A DNA stretch of 64,000 bases from Gilvimarinus xylanilyticus (GTDB lineage Bacteria > Pseudomonadota > Gammaproteobacteria > Pseudomonadales > Cellvibrionaceae). The notes beneath the pieces are model-generated. The model did not search any database and had not been told where the DNA came from. It saw only the letters and a list, made by a program, of their open reading frames with translations. Shown here one piece after another: positions 7,778 to 16,431 of this stretch (the first letter of the stretch is position 1; every line of letters starts with the position of its first letter). Where the stretch lies: NCBI RefSeq assembly GCF_024195295.1, contig NZ_JAMFTH010000001.1:496001-560000 (forward strand), read 5' to 3'. A program made the translations under genes and the position numbers.

Positions 7778-9367
7778 ATGCGATTTCAAAAACTCACTCT
7801 CGCCATTGCCGTATTGTGCGGCAGCCTATGTTTGCAAACCCAAGCCTCTAGTCATCGCGAGGCGCCCAACCTGACCCGTATGCCCACTGTGGACTCGGCG
7901 GATTTTTACGCGTTTAACAGCTACGAGCCCGGCAGGGGCGATTACGTCACCCTGATTGCCAACTATATCCCTCTGCAAGATGCCTATGGTGGCCCTAACT
8001 ATTTCGCCATGGACCCCGCAGCGGTTTACAGCATTCATATCGATAACGATGGCGATGCGGTAGAAGATATTACCTACCAGTTCCGCTTTAGTCAGCACTT
8101 GCCTGGCGATGGCGAAGGGGTTGCTTTAAATGTGGGGCCCGAGGGCGACACTAAAAGCATTGCCGTGCCGCTGAAAAATGTTGGCGGTATCTCGGCTAAC
8201 GATATGTCGGCGGCCAATTTTTCTGAAAGTTACACCTTGTCCGTTGTGGCCGGAGATCGACGCACAGGTACTAGCATGATGGCTCAGGCCGCCGACGGTT
8301 CGGGTACTGATTTTGCCAAGCCCTTGGACTACATTGGCAACAAAACCTTTGGCTCGATGGAAGGTTACGCCGAATACGCACACAGCTTTGTCCACGAAGT
8401 TTCTATTCCCGAGTGCGACATGAACGGCCGCGTATTTGTGGGTCAGCGCAAAGACCCTTTCACGGTGAATCTGGGCAAAACTTTTGACTTGGTGAACTAT
8501 GTACCGGTTGAAGGCGATAGCGCCCCCGGCGCCGGTGATGGCGGCGGCTTCCCAGGTGGTATTACCCAATCTACCGAGAACGATGATCTGCGCTGGAAGA
8601 ATGTTACCGCGCTGGCCATTGAAGTGCCCAAGTCCTGTGTGACCGGTGACGGAAACGGCGTAATTGGTGCTTGGACTACTGCCAGTCTGCCCCAGGCGCG
8701 CATTCTTAACCCACAGGCTGACTTTGCTAAACCCGAGGTGAACGGCGGTGCGCTGACTCAAGTGTCGCGTCTGGGTAGTCCGCTGGTGAACGAGTTGGTT
8801 ATCGGCTTAAAAGATAAAGATACCTTCTCGGCCAGCGAGCCCAAAGATGATGGTCAGTTTGCCGACTATGTGACTCACCCCAGTCTGCCGGAGTTGTTAA
8901 ACATTCTGTTTAAAGATCCGGTCAATCAAACTCTGGGCACCGACATTGAAACCTTGGCCCCCACCAACTATCCGCGCATGGATTTGGTGACCGCCTTTCT
9001 CACAGGCTTTGAAGGTGTTAACCAGCAGGCCACGGTCACTCCGTCGGAAATGCTGCGCTTAAACACAGGCATACCCGCAACACCCGCCCAAGAGCAATCG
9101 GCCTTTGGTGTGGCTGGTGATGATCTGGCGGGCTTTCCCAACGGCCGTCGCCCCGGCGATGATGTGGTGGATATCGCGCTGCGCGTAGTGATGGGACGTT
9201 TGTGTTATCCCATCCCCGTGGCAGGCACTGATACCGACCTGGGGCTGTGTGCACCGGAAGATGCCGCAGTGGGTAACGTCCCCTTTACCGATGGCGCGCC
9301 GCTCAATGCCAGCATGATGGATATGCACTTTCCCTATCTGGCCAATCCCATTGCCGGATCGGAATAA
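7778..9367 (+). CDS. DUF4331 secreted protein
   Basis: A 529-residue exported protein. The signal peptide covers residues 1-23 (cut after QTQA). The mature end starts SSHREAPNLTRMPTVDSADF, the hallmark start of DUF4331, followed by DFYAFNSYEPG and a DNDGDAVEDITYQF segment in which an Asp-rich loop could hold a metal. Near the C-terminus there is FPNGRRPGDDVVDIALRV, another constant DUF4331 motif. The family's activity is unknown. The gene starts after AAAAAGGAG and is followed at short spacing by a lipoprotein, a TPR protein and a HupE/UreJ protein, so these four are probably one transcript. Confidence 0.9.
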   Translation: MRFQKLTLAIAVLCGSLCLQTQASSHREAPNLTRMPTVDSADFYAFNSYEPGRGDYVTLIANYIPLQDAYGGPNYFAMDPAAVYSIHIDNDGDAVEDITYQFRFSQHLPGDGEGVALNVGPEGDTKSIAVPLKNVGGISANDMSAANFSESYTLSVVAGDRRTGTSMMAQAADGSGTDFAKPLDYIGNKTFGSMEGYAEYAHSFVHEVSIPECDMNGRVFVGQRKDPFTVNLGKTFDLVNYVPVEGDSAPGAGDGGGFPGGITQSTENDDLRWKNVTALAIEVPKSCVTGDGNGVIGAWTTASLPQARILNPQADFAKPEVNGGALTQVSRLGSPLVNELVIGLKDKDTFSASEPKDDGQFADYVTHPSLPELLNILFKDPVNQTLGTDIETLAPTNYPRMDLVTAFLTGFEGVNQQATVTPSEMLRLNTGIPATPAQEQSAFGVAGDDLAGFPNGRRPGDDVVDIALRVVMGRLCYPIPVAGTDTDLGLCAPEDAAVGNVPFTDGAPLNASMMDMHFPYLANPIAGSE

Positions 9368-9377
9368 GGAGGCTGTT

Positions 9378-9902
9378 ATGAAACTCTCTACCCGAAGCGT
9401 GACTCTAGCGGCTGTGATGGGAGCCTTGCTGGTCGGTTGCGGCAGCGATAGCGACGACCACAAACCCATGCCCGAACCCGAGCCGCAAAACACCGCGCCC
9501 CAAGCGACAAGCGCCAACTTTGTCACTCAAGCCGATGTGGCATTAATGGATAACTTGAGCGGTACGGACGCCGATGGCGATTCGCTGACATTCGCGGTGC
9601 AAACCCAACCGGCGACCGGCGAGCTGATGTTAGAAAGTGACGGCAGCTTTACCTACACGCCACCGGCAGCCAGCACCGGAACGGCAAGCTTTAGTTTTGT
9701 GGTTTCCGATGGCATGAAGGACTCGGCCCCCGCCGAGGTACACATTGTCATCGAGGCACAAATGCTGTCATTCAGTGCCTACAGTCGCGACGTGTATAAC
9801 CAGGATGCGACGGCGGAGCCTTTGCCGCTAAATGGTCGGGTGTTGGAGGATGATGTCGAGTCTCCCAACGCCTACGACGATTTGTTGCAAAGCGCCGATT
9901 GA
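9378..9902 (+). CDS. Lipoprotein with cadherin/Ig-like domain
   Basis: 174 residues from the ATG at 9378, placed after an AAGGAGG site. The lipobox LLVGC gives Cys21. A Pro/Glu linker follows (PMPEPEPQNTAP). A single tandem-repeat adhesin-type fold comes next: the DADGDSLTFAV and GSFTYTPPA signatures of the cadherin-like or Big_9 domain, at about residues 45-125. The last 50 residues are unique. It is only 10 nt from the DUF4331 stop. It probably displays or tethers the DUF4331 protein at the outer membrane; that role is inference from position. Confidence 0.78.
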   Translation: MKLSTRSVTLAAVMGALLVGCGSDSDDHKPMPEPEPQNTAPQATSANFVTQADVALMDNLSGTDADGDSLTFAVQTQPATGELMLESDGSFTYTPPAASTGTASFSFVVSDGMKDSAPAEVHIVIEAQMLSFSAYSRDVYNQDATAEPLPLNGRVLEDDVESPNAYDDLLQSAD

Positions 9903-9970
9903 TAGGGAGCCGCTACCGCCCGAAAGATTGGGCGGTAGCGGTGTTAATCAACGCAGCAAAGGTGTATTCC

Positions 9971-11098
9971 ATGAAAGCTATGACGCGAACAGCCAAACAA
10001 TGGCTATTAATTGCATTCAGTTTAATCCTCGGTGTTGCTGCATTACCGGGCAACGCTAAACCCTACACGCCCAGCCACTCCGATTCAGTGGTGGTGGATT
10101 GGGGGGAGCCTGTAAGCACCGCTGCCAGCCTGCCTGCACAGAGCGCCGCTGATACTTTGCGCTGGGCGGCCCGTCAGGTGGTTCAAGCAAAAAAGCCAGG
10201 GCAAAGCTTTCGTTACGCGCTGGCACAGCAGGCGCTGGATGAGCTAACTCTGGCCCAAATCACCGGCGCGGCTGAACGTGTCGAGCTCTGGCGTCTGCGG
10301 GCCTCACTGGCGCAGCACAGCCACCATTTTGATGAGGCGCAAGATAATTTACAACAGGTGCTGGCTTTAGCGCCCGACCATATAGAAGCGCGCTTAATGG
10401 CGGCGCGTATCGCGCTTCTAAGCGGCGAGGTTGAGCCTGCCGAGCAGCATTGTCAGAAGCTGCTAGGTGTCAGTGATTTACTCACCGCGTCGGCTTGTTT
10501 ACTCGAAGTACGCTCGGTGAGCGCGAGCGCTGAGCAGGCCTATCCGGCCCTTAAGCGGCTGGTAGAGCGCAGCGGCTGGCCCGATGATGCCCGGCGCCCC
10601 TGGTTAGAGCAAATGCTGGCATCAATGGCCGAGCGACAGGGAAAATTTGAAGAGGCGGCCCAGTGGTTATCTCTGCCCGTGGGCGAGCAGAGTGTCAGCT
10701 ATCTGTCTCAGTGGGCGGAACTGCAACTGCGTTTAGATAAACCCCGCCGAGTTATGCACGCTATTAGTTCTCTCGAAATAGCACCCGACAATCTTGATGA
10801 TGTGCTGTTACTGCAAATGGCGTTAGCGGAAAACATGCTCGGTGAAGAAAATCAATGGCAGTCGCGTATGGAGCGCCGTGTGGCCCTGCGTGAAGCGCGC
10901 AATGACTGGCAGCACGCGGCCCACCTCAGTCGCTATTACTTAGACATAGACCCCGACGCCCAGCGTGCTCTGTTCTGGGCGCGCCGAAATATAAAAGCTG
11001 CTCGGGAGCCTTATGATAAAGAGCTTTTACGTCGCGCAGAGCAAGCGGCCTTAACGCGCAACCAAAGCATGGATCGTTCAGGGGGTAATCGCTCATGA
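9971..11098 (+). CDS. Exported TPR-repeat protein
   Basis: 375 residues from the ATG at 9971. The frame opens earlier, but the N-terminal signal segment begins here (KQWLLIAFSLILGVAALPGNA). The body is helical, with tetratricopeptide-like pairs. The clearest runs from about residue 110: a W-R-L-R-A-S-L-A-Q helix, FDEAQDNLQQVLALAPDHIE, then a RLMAARIALLSGEVEPAEQH helix. Such proteins act as periplasmic scaffolds. The stop overlaps the next start (ATGA at 11095), which implies translational coupling with the HupE/UreJ-type protein. Confidence 0.8.
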   Translation: MKAMTRTAKQWLLIAFSLILGVAALPGNAKPYTPSHSDSVVVDWGEPVSTAASLPAQSAADTLRWAARQVVQAKKPGQSFRYALAQQALDELTLAQITGAAERVELWRLRASLAQHSHHFDEAQDNLQQVLALAPDHIEARLMAARIALLSGEVEPAEQHCQKLLGVSDLLTASACLLEVRSVSASAEQAYPALKRLVERSGWPDDARRPWLEQMLASMAERQGKFEEAAQWLSLPVGEQSVSYLSQWAELQLRLDKPRRVMHAISSLEIAPDNLDDVLLLQMALAENMLGEENQWQSRMERRVALREARNDWQHAAHLSRYYLDIDPDAQRALFWARRNIKAAREPYDKELLRRAEQAALTRNQSMDRSGGNRS

Positions 11099-12186
11099 AA
11101 TGGGTACTTTGCTTTTTGCTAGCTCTGCCGCTGCTCGCCAGTGGCCATCAATTAAGCACGGCGTATATGTCGTTGGAACGCACCGACTCCAGTGTTTTAG
11201 AGGGGCAATTACAGTGGCGCCTTTACGATCTTGAGCGCAGTCTGCGACTCGATAGTAATCGCGATGGCAAGTTGACTTGGGGCGAAATTAAAGCCCGCGA
11301 AGCGGCGATTGGCCAGTTTCTTGGCGAACGTTTAAGTGTTGCTCAAGGTGGCGTCACCTGCACATTAAATAGCGCTTCGTTGCGGAAGCTGGATCGACAC
11401 TATGCCGAGCCCTACCTGTTATTACCCCTACAGGTGCAGTGTCCAATTAGCGGCGATCTTACGATTCGCTATATGGCATTTTTTAATCAGGACGCCGATC
11501 ACAAACTGCTGCTTAGTGTAGAAGACGGGGATAGTGCCATTTCGCGAGTGATCAGCGCTCAGCAACAAGAGGTTACCATCGCTTCGTCAGACGGTTTCTG
11601 GCAGGGCTTTAGCGATTATGTGTATCAGGGCGTTGTTCATATTCTGATCGGCTGGGATCATATTCTGTTTTTGCTTTGTTTGCTCTTGGTGGCCGTGTTG
11701 AGTCGTCGCGATCACCAGTGGCAGGCGCGCGTCGCAAAACGGGAGATTATTCTTTACACCCTGACCATCGTGACCGCTTTTACGCTGGCCCACTCAATTA
11801 CTTTAACCGCAACCGCCTTGGGCTGGATTGATCTTCCCAGCCGTTGGGTAGAGATCGGCATTGCCGCTACCGTGATCTTTGCAGCAGTGAACAATATTGT
11901 GGTGCTGTTTTGGCGAATAGGGTGGATCACCTTTGGGTTTGGTCTGTTACACGGTATGGGCTTTGCCGGTGTGCTGGGCGAGCTGGGGTTGCCGCAGCAG
12001 GGCAAACTAACCGCTGTGGTCGGGTTTAACCTGGGGGTCGAGCTGGGTCAGTTAGTGATTATTGCGTTGCTCTTGCCCGTCTTAATGTTGTGTCGCAACG
12101 GTCAGTGGTATCGCCGCTGGGCGATGCCAGCAGGATCGGTGCTGATTGCGCTGCTCGGAACCCGCTGGTTGCTCGAACGTTTGTAA
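11095..12186 (+). CDS. HupE/UreJ-family membrane protein with large periplasmic domain
   Basis: 363 residues. A signal-like segment (residues 1-18) precedes a periplasmic domain of about 150 residues. That domain contains an EF-hand-like loop, DSNRDGKLTWGE, at about residue 55. About six to seven membrane helices follow, with the HupE/UreJ_2 marks HILIGWDHILFLL, LAHSITLT and GLLHGMGFAG; their histidines suit a metal-transport path. HupE and UreJ are nickel permease relatives, but this long-form subfamily has no assigned substrate that I can name. It is the last gene of the DUF4331 unit. A metal-handling role for the whole unit is a reasonable guess. Confidence 0.85.
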   Translation: MKWVLCFLLALPLLASGHQLSTAYMSLERTDSSVLEGQLQWRLYDLERSLRLDSNRDGKLTWGEIKAREAAIGQFLGERLSVAQGGVTCTLNSASLRKLDRHYAEPYLLLPLQVQCPISGDLTIRYMAFFNQDADHKLLLSVEDGDSAISRVISAQQQEVTIASSDGFWQGFSDYVYQGVVHILIGWDHILFLLCLLLVAVLSRRDHQWQARVAKREIILYTLTIVTAFTLAHSITLTATALGWIDLPSRWVEIGIAATVIFAAVNNIVVLFWRIGWITFGFGLLHGMGFAGVLGELGLPQQGKLTAVVGFNLGVELGQLVIIALLLPVLMLCRNGQWYRRWAMPAGSVLIALLGTRWLLERL

Positions 12187-12226
12187 TTTATACAGGGCGT
12201 AGTCCCAAACCCGAGCGCTGGTGCCC

Positions 12227-12481
12227 CTAGTGGTGGCGCAGCGCTCGAATAAGGCCGCTTTTGCTCAATCGCGAGCGCCCCTCAATTCCAATCTCTTGCG
12301 CTCGGCGATACAACTGATCGCGAGTCCAATCTTCATAGGATGAAGCTTTGCCGCCGCGTTTGGCGGCCTTTTGGCGCGGGGTGTTCGCTATCCGCGCCGC
12401 TTTTTCTTTGCTGGCTCCTTGCTCTCGCAAAGCCTCGTATTGTTCATCATCTTTGATACTGGGGCCGTAGTTTTTAGCCAT
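12227..12481 (-). CDS. Small Lys/Arg-rich protein with Rho-N/SAP-like C-terminus
   Basis: 84 residues from the ATG at 12481; a GTG six bases earlier is less likely. The N-terminal part (DDEQYEALREQGASKEKAAR, then IANTPRQKAAKRGG) is very polar. The end (YEDWTRDQLYRRAQEIGIEG and SRLSKSGLIRALR) is the helix-extended-helix of the Rho N-terminal/SAP type, which binds nucleic acid. It resembles the stress-associated short proteins often annotated as DUF7218/Rho termination factor. It is monocistronic and convergent with the HupE gene. Confidence 0.8.
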   Translation of the reverse strand: MAKNYGPSIKDDEQYEALREQGASKEKAARIANTPRQKAAKRGGKASSYEDWTRDQLYRRAQEIGIEGRSRLSKSGLIRALRHH

Positions 12482-12630
12482 AATCACTTACCTCTAGCTG
12501 TCCCATTCAAACGTGATTCATGCTGTTTACTCTTATCTAGGCAAAATGCGTTCCTGTAAAGGCCGGTAAGTGCGCTGGTCGCTCGTGCTTATGCACTGCT
12601 AGAATAATAGTTCAGTAGCGGGGGTGATTG

Positions 12631-13506
12631 ATGAAAGAAGATGCTTCTACTCAGGGGTTAATGCTGTTTTGGCTTACCCAAACGCAGCGTTTTGCTCTGG
12701 GTACACTTAAGATTCGCGAGATTGTACCGTTTACCAAATTAACCCCGATGCCAGAATCGCACCCAGCCATTCTGGGGGCGGCTAATATTCGCGGTACCAC
12801 AATGCCGGTTATCGACATGGCCGCCGCCGTGGGGAGTGCGCGGTTAAACTCCGAAGAGGCGCAGGCGGGCTATATTGTCATTACTGATTGTCAGCGTAAA
12901 ACCGTGGGTTTTCTGGTTCGGGCCCTGGACCGTATATCGGAGAAAAGCTGGCGTGATATTGAGGCGCCGCCCAAAAGTTTAGGGCGCAATGCCTGCGTGG
13001 CCGGGGTGACTCGAGTCGACGATAAGCTGGTGCAAGTCATCGATGTAGAGCATATTTTTGCGACTTTGTACGGCCCTGAGAATATCCAGGCAAGTGGCGA
13101 CTTGGACGCTGCCCAAACGGCCTGTTTGCGTGCGCTGAATATTTTGGTGGTGGACGATTCTTCGGTAGCGCGCAAACAACTCTCTGACGCTCTGGATCAT
13201 TTGGGGATTGGTTATCGGATGACGGCCAACGGACAGACGGCACTGGATATCATGCGTGAGCAAGCTCAATCGGGCAGTCCTATTGACTTGCTGGTGAGTG
13301 ATATTGAAATGCCGGGGCTGGACGGGTACGAGCTCGCGTTTGCGGTACGGGATAATCCGGAGTTGGCGCAAGCGTATATTATTCTGCACACCTCTATTTC
13401 CAGCGAAATTAGCGTCAGCCAAGCCCACCAAGTAGGCGCCAACGAAGCCTTAACTAAGTTCGACGTGGACGAATTGGTGCAAGCGATGCTTCGCGGTGCG
13501 CAATAA
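12631..13506 (+). CDS. cheV: Chemotaxis protein CheV (CheW-REC fusion)
   Basis: 291 residues from the ATG at 12631. Residues 10-150 are a CheW coupling domain (FALGTLKIREIVP, HPAILGAANIRGTTMPVIDM). Residues 168-290 are a receiver domain with ILVVDDSSVARKQL and the phospho-acceptor Asp in DLLVSDIEMPGLDGYEL, plus the conserved Thr/Ser and Lys (LHTSIS, LTKFD). It couples chemoreceptors to CheA and can be phosphorylated for adaptation. No other chemotaxis gene is near, so it is an orphan here. Confidence 0.92.
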   Translation: MKEDASTQGLMLFWLTQTQRFALGTLKIREIVPFTKLTPMPESHPAILGAANIRGTTMPVIDMAAAVGSARLNSEEAQAGYIVITDCQRKTVGFLVRALDRISEKSWRDIEAPPKSLGRNACVAGVTRVDDKLVQVIDVEHIFATLYGPENIQASGDLDAAQTACLRALNILVVDDSSVARKQLSDALDHLGIGYRMTANGQTALDIMREQAQSGSPIDLLVSDIEMPGLDGYELAFAVRDNPELAQAYIILHTSISSEISVSQAHQVGANEALTKFDVDELVQAMLRGAQ

Positions 13507-13549
13507 CCAAAACGCCGAGCGACTTAATCCCAGTTGCTCAATCAACGTA

Positions 13550-13577
13550 GGGCGCCCGGTTTGGGAAATGGGCGCCC
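13550..13577. terminator. Hairpin between convergent cheV and catalase genes
   Basis: GGGCGCCC at 13550-13557 and again at 13570-13577. Each is self-complementary, so together they form a stem with a 12-nt loop. There is no clear T-run on either side, so terminator function is uncertain. Confidence 0.35.
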
Positions 13578-13584
13578 GATGACA

Positions 13585-15045
13585 TTAGGCTTCTTTTAGC
13601 TGATCGCGCACTGATTTTTCAATTCGCTCGCCAATTGTCTGGTCAATATTTTTCCAGTATTCAAAGGCGCGTTTAAGTACGGGCTCGGAAACCCCGTCGC
13701 ACAGATGGCCGGTCACGTTATTCACTAAGCGTTCGCGAGCCGGCTCGTCCATTACCTCGTTAATCAAGGCGCGGGGCTGCACATAGTCATCATCATCGCG
13801 ATGCTGGGTGTAGGCTGCGCGCACCATGTTGCCCTCAGCACCAAAGGTTTCCATATTAGGCGCACGCTCGGGGTCGGCGTGGGCACCGCCTTTGCTGTTG
13901 GGCGCATATACAGGGTCGCTGACGTTTTCGGTGCGCATGGCGCCGTCTTTGGTGTAGCTGTGTACCGGGCACTGGGGTTTGTTTACCGGAATTTGTTTGT
14001 AGTTAACCCCCAGGCGCGCGCGGTGTGCATCAGCGTAGGCAAACATCCGGCCCAGCAGCATTTTGTCGGGGCTGACACCGATGCCCGGTGGCATATTGTT
14101 GGGTTCAAAGGCGGCCTGTTCAATTTCTGTGTGATGGTCGGTGGGATTGCGGTTAAGCGTCAGCTTGCCCACTTTAATCAGTGGGTAATCGTCGTGGGGC
14201 CAGACTTTGGTTAAATCGAAAGGGTTAAAGCGGTAAGTCTCGGCATCTTTAAATGGCATAATTTGCATATGCAGTGTCCAGCTGGGGTGGTCACCTTTTT
14301 CGATGGCGCTGAACAGATCGCGGGTATGATAGTCGCCGTCCATACCGGCCAGCTTGTCCGCCTGCTCCTGAGTAATACACTCGACGCCCTGGTCGGATTT
14401 AAAGTGGTACTTCACCCAAAATTTTTCTCCTGCCGCATTCACCCACATATAGGTGTGTGACGAATAGCCGTTCATGTGACGCCAAGTGTGGGGAATACCG
14501 CGATCGCCCATCAACCAAGTTACCTGATGCGCTGACTCAGGCGACAGGGTCCAGAAATCCCACTGCATATCATGGTCGCGCATATTGTTGTCGGCGCGGC
14601 GTTTTTGCGAGCGAATAAAGTGTTGAAATTTCATCGGGTCGCGAATAAAAAACACCGGGGTATTATTGCCCACCATGTCGTAGTTGCCTTCGCTGGTGTA
14701 AAACTTCACCGCAAAGCCGCGTGGGTCACGCCAGGTGTCGGGGCTGCCGCGCTCGCCTGCCACGGTTGAAAAGCGCATTAACACATCGGTTTTCGTGCCG
14801 GGCTGAAACACCGCCGCCTTAGTGTAGGCACTGACATCTTCGGTGACTTCAAAGTGACCAAAGGCCCCGCTGCCCTTAGCGTGGGGCTGACGCTCGGGAA
14901 TACGTTCGCGGTTAAAGGCGGCCATTTGCTCGACCAATTGATGATCGTGCATCACGATGGGGCCGTCCGGCCCAATGGTCAGCGAATGCTCATCGCTATT
15001 GACGGGAATACCGGCGTCGGTGGTGGTGAACTTATCGTTGCTCAT
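13585..15045 (-). CDS. Monofunctional haem catalase
   Basis: 486 residues, the length of small-subunit (clade 3) catalases. The distal His is H55 in [12 protein letters not shown]. The catalytic Asn is in [11 protein letters not shown] near residue 128. The proximal haem Tyr is in [14 protein letters not shown] near residue 340. NADPH-binding-type residues are also present. The enzyme converts hydrogen peroxide to water and oxygen, in the cytoplasm because no signal peptide is present. The start follows a CAGGAGAA site. It is a single gene convergent with cheV. Confidence 0.95.
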   Translation of the reverse strand: MSNDKFTTTDAGIPVNSDEHSLTIGPDGPIVMHDHQLVEQMAAFNRERIPERQPHAKGSGAFGHFEVTEDVSAYTKAAVFQPGTKTDVLMRFSTVAGERGSPDTWRDPRGFAVKFYTSEGNYDMVGNNTPVFFIRDPMKFQHFIRSQKRRADNNMRDHDMQWDFWTLSPESAHQVTWLMGDRGIPHTWRHMNGYSSHTYMWVNAAGEKFWVKYHFKSDQGVECITQEQADKLAGMDGDYHTRDLFSAIEKGDHPSWTLHMQIMPFKDAETYRFNPFDLTKVWPHDDYPLIKVGKLTLNRNPTDHHTEIEQAAFEPNNMPPGIGVSPDKMLLGRMFAYADAHRARLGVNYKQIPVNKPQCPVHSYTKDGAMRTENVSDPVYAPNSKGGAHADPERAPNMETFGAEGNMVRAAYTQHRDDDDYVQPRALINEVMDEPARERLVNNVTGHLCDGVSEPVLKRAFEYWKNIDQTIGERIEKSVRDQLKEA

Positions 15046-15193
15046 TCTCTTCTCCTGGAGTGCTGCAAAAGTTACACTAAGGTGTAAATATTTCGCGGCC
15101 TGGTTGCGTAGAAATCCCTAATGGGACGGCTGCTGAGCTAAACGCAAGACCTATTCCAGAGACCGATTAACTTATACTATGTTGTTGATAAGT

Positions 15194-16018
15194 CTAGTCT
15201 ATAGTCAGCCCCAGTTGTTTCTTCGCCAGTTTGACGATCTCCGGGTCGATTGGGGGCGGCTCGATATCCACCTTATGGCTTAATGCCTGCACCAGTATTT
15301 TTAATACTTCAATACGCGCATGACGTTTGTCGTGGCCCGAAATGATATGCCAGGGGCAGGACTCGGTATCGGTATATTTCAGCATGTCGTTAATGGCCTC
15401 TTCGTAGTCGGGCCACCTTTCCCGGTTGCGTACGTCTTCCATGGTGAGCTTCCAGCGTTTGTAGGGATCGTGCAAACGCTGAATAAATCGCTCCAGCTGC
15501 TCGTCTTTGTCGATATGAATAAATAACTTAATAACCCGAGCGCCGTCATCGGTTAGCAGGCGTTCAAATTCATTGATTTCCCGATAGGCCCGTTGCCACT
15601 CGCTCTTGCGGGCAAAGTCTTCCACGCGCTCCACCAACACTCGGCCATAGTAGCTGCGGTCGAATATTGCCAGGCATCCGGCCTCGGGCAGTTTGGTGTA
15701 AAACCGGTAAAGGTAGTGTTTTGCCTGGTTTTCGGGTTTGGGCGCGCCGATGGGATGAACCGTGCAGCCGCGCGGATCGAGCTTTTCCGTCACCCGTCGA
15801 ATAGCGCCCCCTTTACCCGCGGCGTCCCAGCCCTCAAACACAATAATCGCGCGTCTGCCGCTGTGGTAATACGCCTGCTGTACGTGGAGCAGCTTTTTTT
15901 GCCAGTGTTTTAGCTCGGCTTTATAGGTGTCTTTATCAGCTATGCGGGGGCGAATGGCGTCATAGTCGCGAATATCAATCTGGCGCTGACGCAGAACAAT
16001 CTGTGAGGGTTGGTGCAT
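15194..16018 (-). CDS. Polyphosphate kinase 2 family protein
   Basis: 274 residues. The Walker A motif GWDAAGKGG is at residues 63-71. The lid/Walker B segment FDRSYYGRVLVERV is at about residues 120-133, and DPYKRWKLTMEDVRNRERW lies near residue 185. This is the single-domain PPK2 layout, which moves phosphate between polyphosphate and nucleoside di- or monophosphates. Which PPK2 class it belongs to (GDP/ADP or AMP as acceptor) cannot be settled by eye. It stands alone. Confidence 0.92.
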   Translation of the reverse strand: MHQPSQIVLRQRQIDIRDYDAIRPRIADKDTYKAELKHWQKKLLHVQQAYYHSGRRAIIVFEGWDAAGKGGAIRRVTEKLDPRGCTVHPIGAPKPENQAKHYLYRFYTKLPEAGCLAIFDRSYYGRVLVERVEDFARKSEWQRAYREINEFERLLTDDGARVIKLFIHIDKDEQLERFIQRLHDPYKRWKLTMEDVRNRERWPDYEEAINDMLKYTDTESCPWHIISGHDKRHARIEVLKILVQALSHKVDIEPPPIDPEIVKLAKKQLGLTID

Positions 16019-16119
16019 GCGAACTCCCTGCGCTTGGGTAAAATAGAGCTTCAGTGTATAACTATGCCATCCAACTGTGTGAATGTAGACCGATTTATCA
16101 ATAGTGTTTAGGTTAGCCC

Positions 16120-16305
16120 ATGTCCAATGTTGTGCCGTTTAAACGCCCCAGCCCCAAACAAAAACACAAAGGCAAAACCCTGTGCCGCAGTGGTTTCCAC
16201 AAATGGGAGGTGGTAACCAGCCAGCAGTTTGATGTAAAGCAGGGCAGGTTGGTGACGCGCTATAAATGTAAGCGGTGCGGGGAGGAGAAAGTTGAGGCGA
16301 GGTGA
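16120..16305 (+). CDS. Small zinc-ribbon-like protein
   Basis: 61 residues with a basic N-terminus (FKRPSPKQKHKGK). A C-x4-H-x-W stretch (LCRSGFHKWEVV) is followed about 25 residues later by YKCKRCGEEKVEAR. Two Cys/His half-sites flanking a beta-rich middle suggest a zinc ribbon. The pattern is compact and has no internal low-complexity, which supports a real gene although there is no strong ribosome site. The function is unknown; RNA or DNA contact is possible. Confidence 0.65.
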   Translation: MSNVVPFKRPSPKQKHKGKTLCRSGFHKWEVVTSQQFDVKQGRLVTRYKCKRCGEEKVEAR

Positions 16306-16325
16306 GTTAACGTCTGATGCTGGAG

Positions 16326-16362
16326 GTCTGAGGTCTGACGCGTCCGACATCAGACCTCAGAC
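16326..16362. repeat. Inverted intergenic repeat (GTCTGAGGTCTGA family)
   Basis: GTCTGAGGTCTGA at 16326-16338 faces its exact complement TCAGACCTCAGAC at 16350-16362, across 11 nt that include CGTCCGAC. The same 13-mer recurs at 30410-30422, and related TCTGA/CGTCGGAC strings occur at 32484-32630 and 32861-32890. All are intergenic. Confidence 0.8.
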
Positions 16363-16371
16363 TTCAGACAA

Positions 16372-16401
16372 AAAAAGGGAGCGCGGAGGCGCTCCCTTTT
16401 T
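16372..16401. terminator. Bidirectional Rho-independent terminator
   Basis: A 13-bp stem (AAAAAGGGAGCGC at 16372-16384 with GCGCTCCCTTTTT at 16389-16401) and a 4-nt loop. A-run and T-run on the two sides allow use in both directions. It ends the GH43 gene on the minus strand and possibly the small zinc-ribbon gene. Confidence 0.9.
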
Positions 16402-16431
16402 ATTTGGATAATCGCTGCTCAGCGTTATCCC

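Noticed and set aside
8126-8761. 211-residue minus-strand frame inside the DUF4331 gene
   Set aside because: Antisense shadow of a conserved family protein; no start site or family match.
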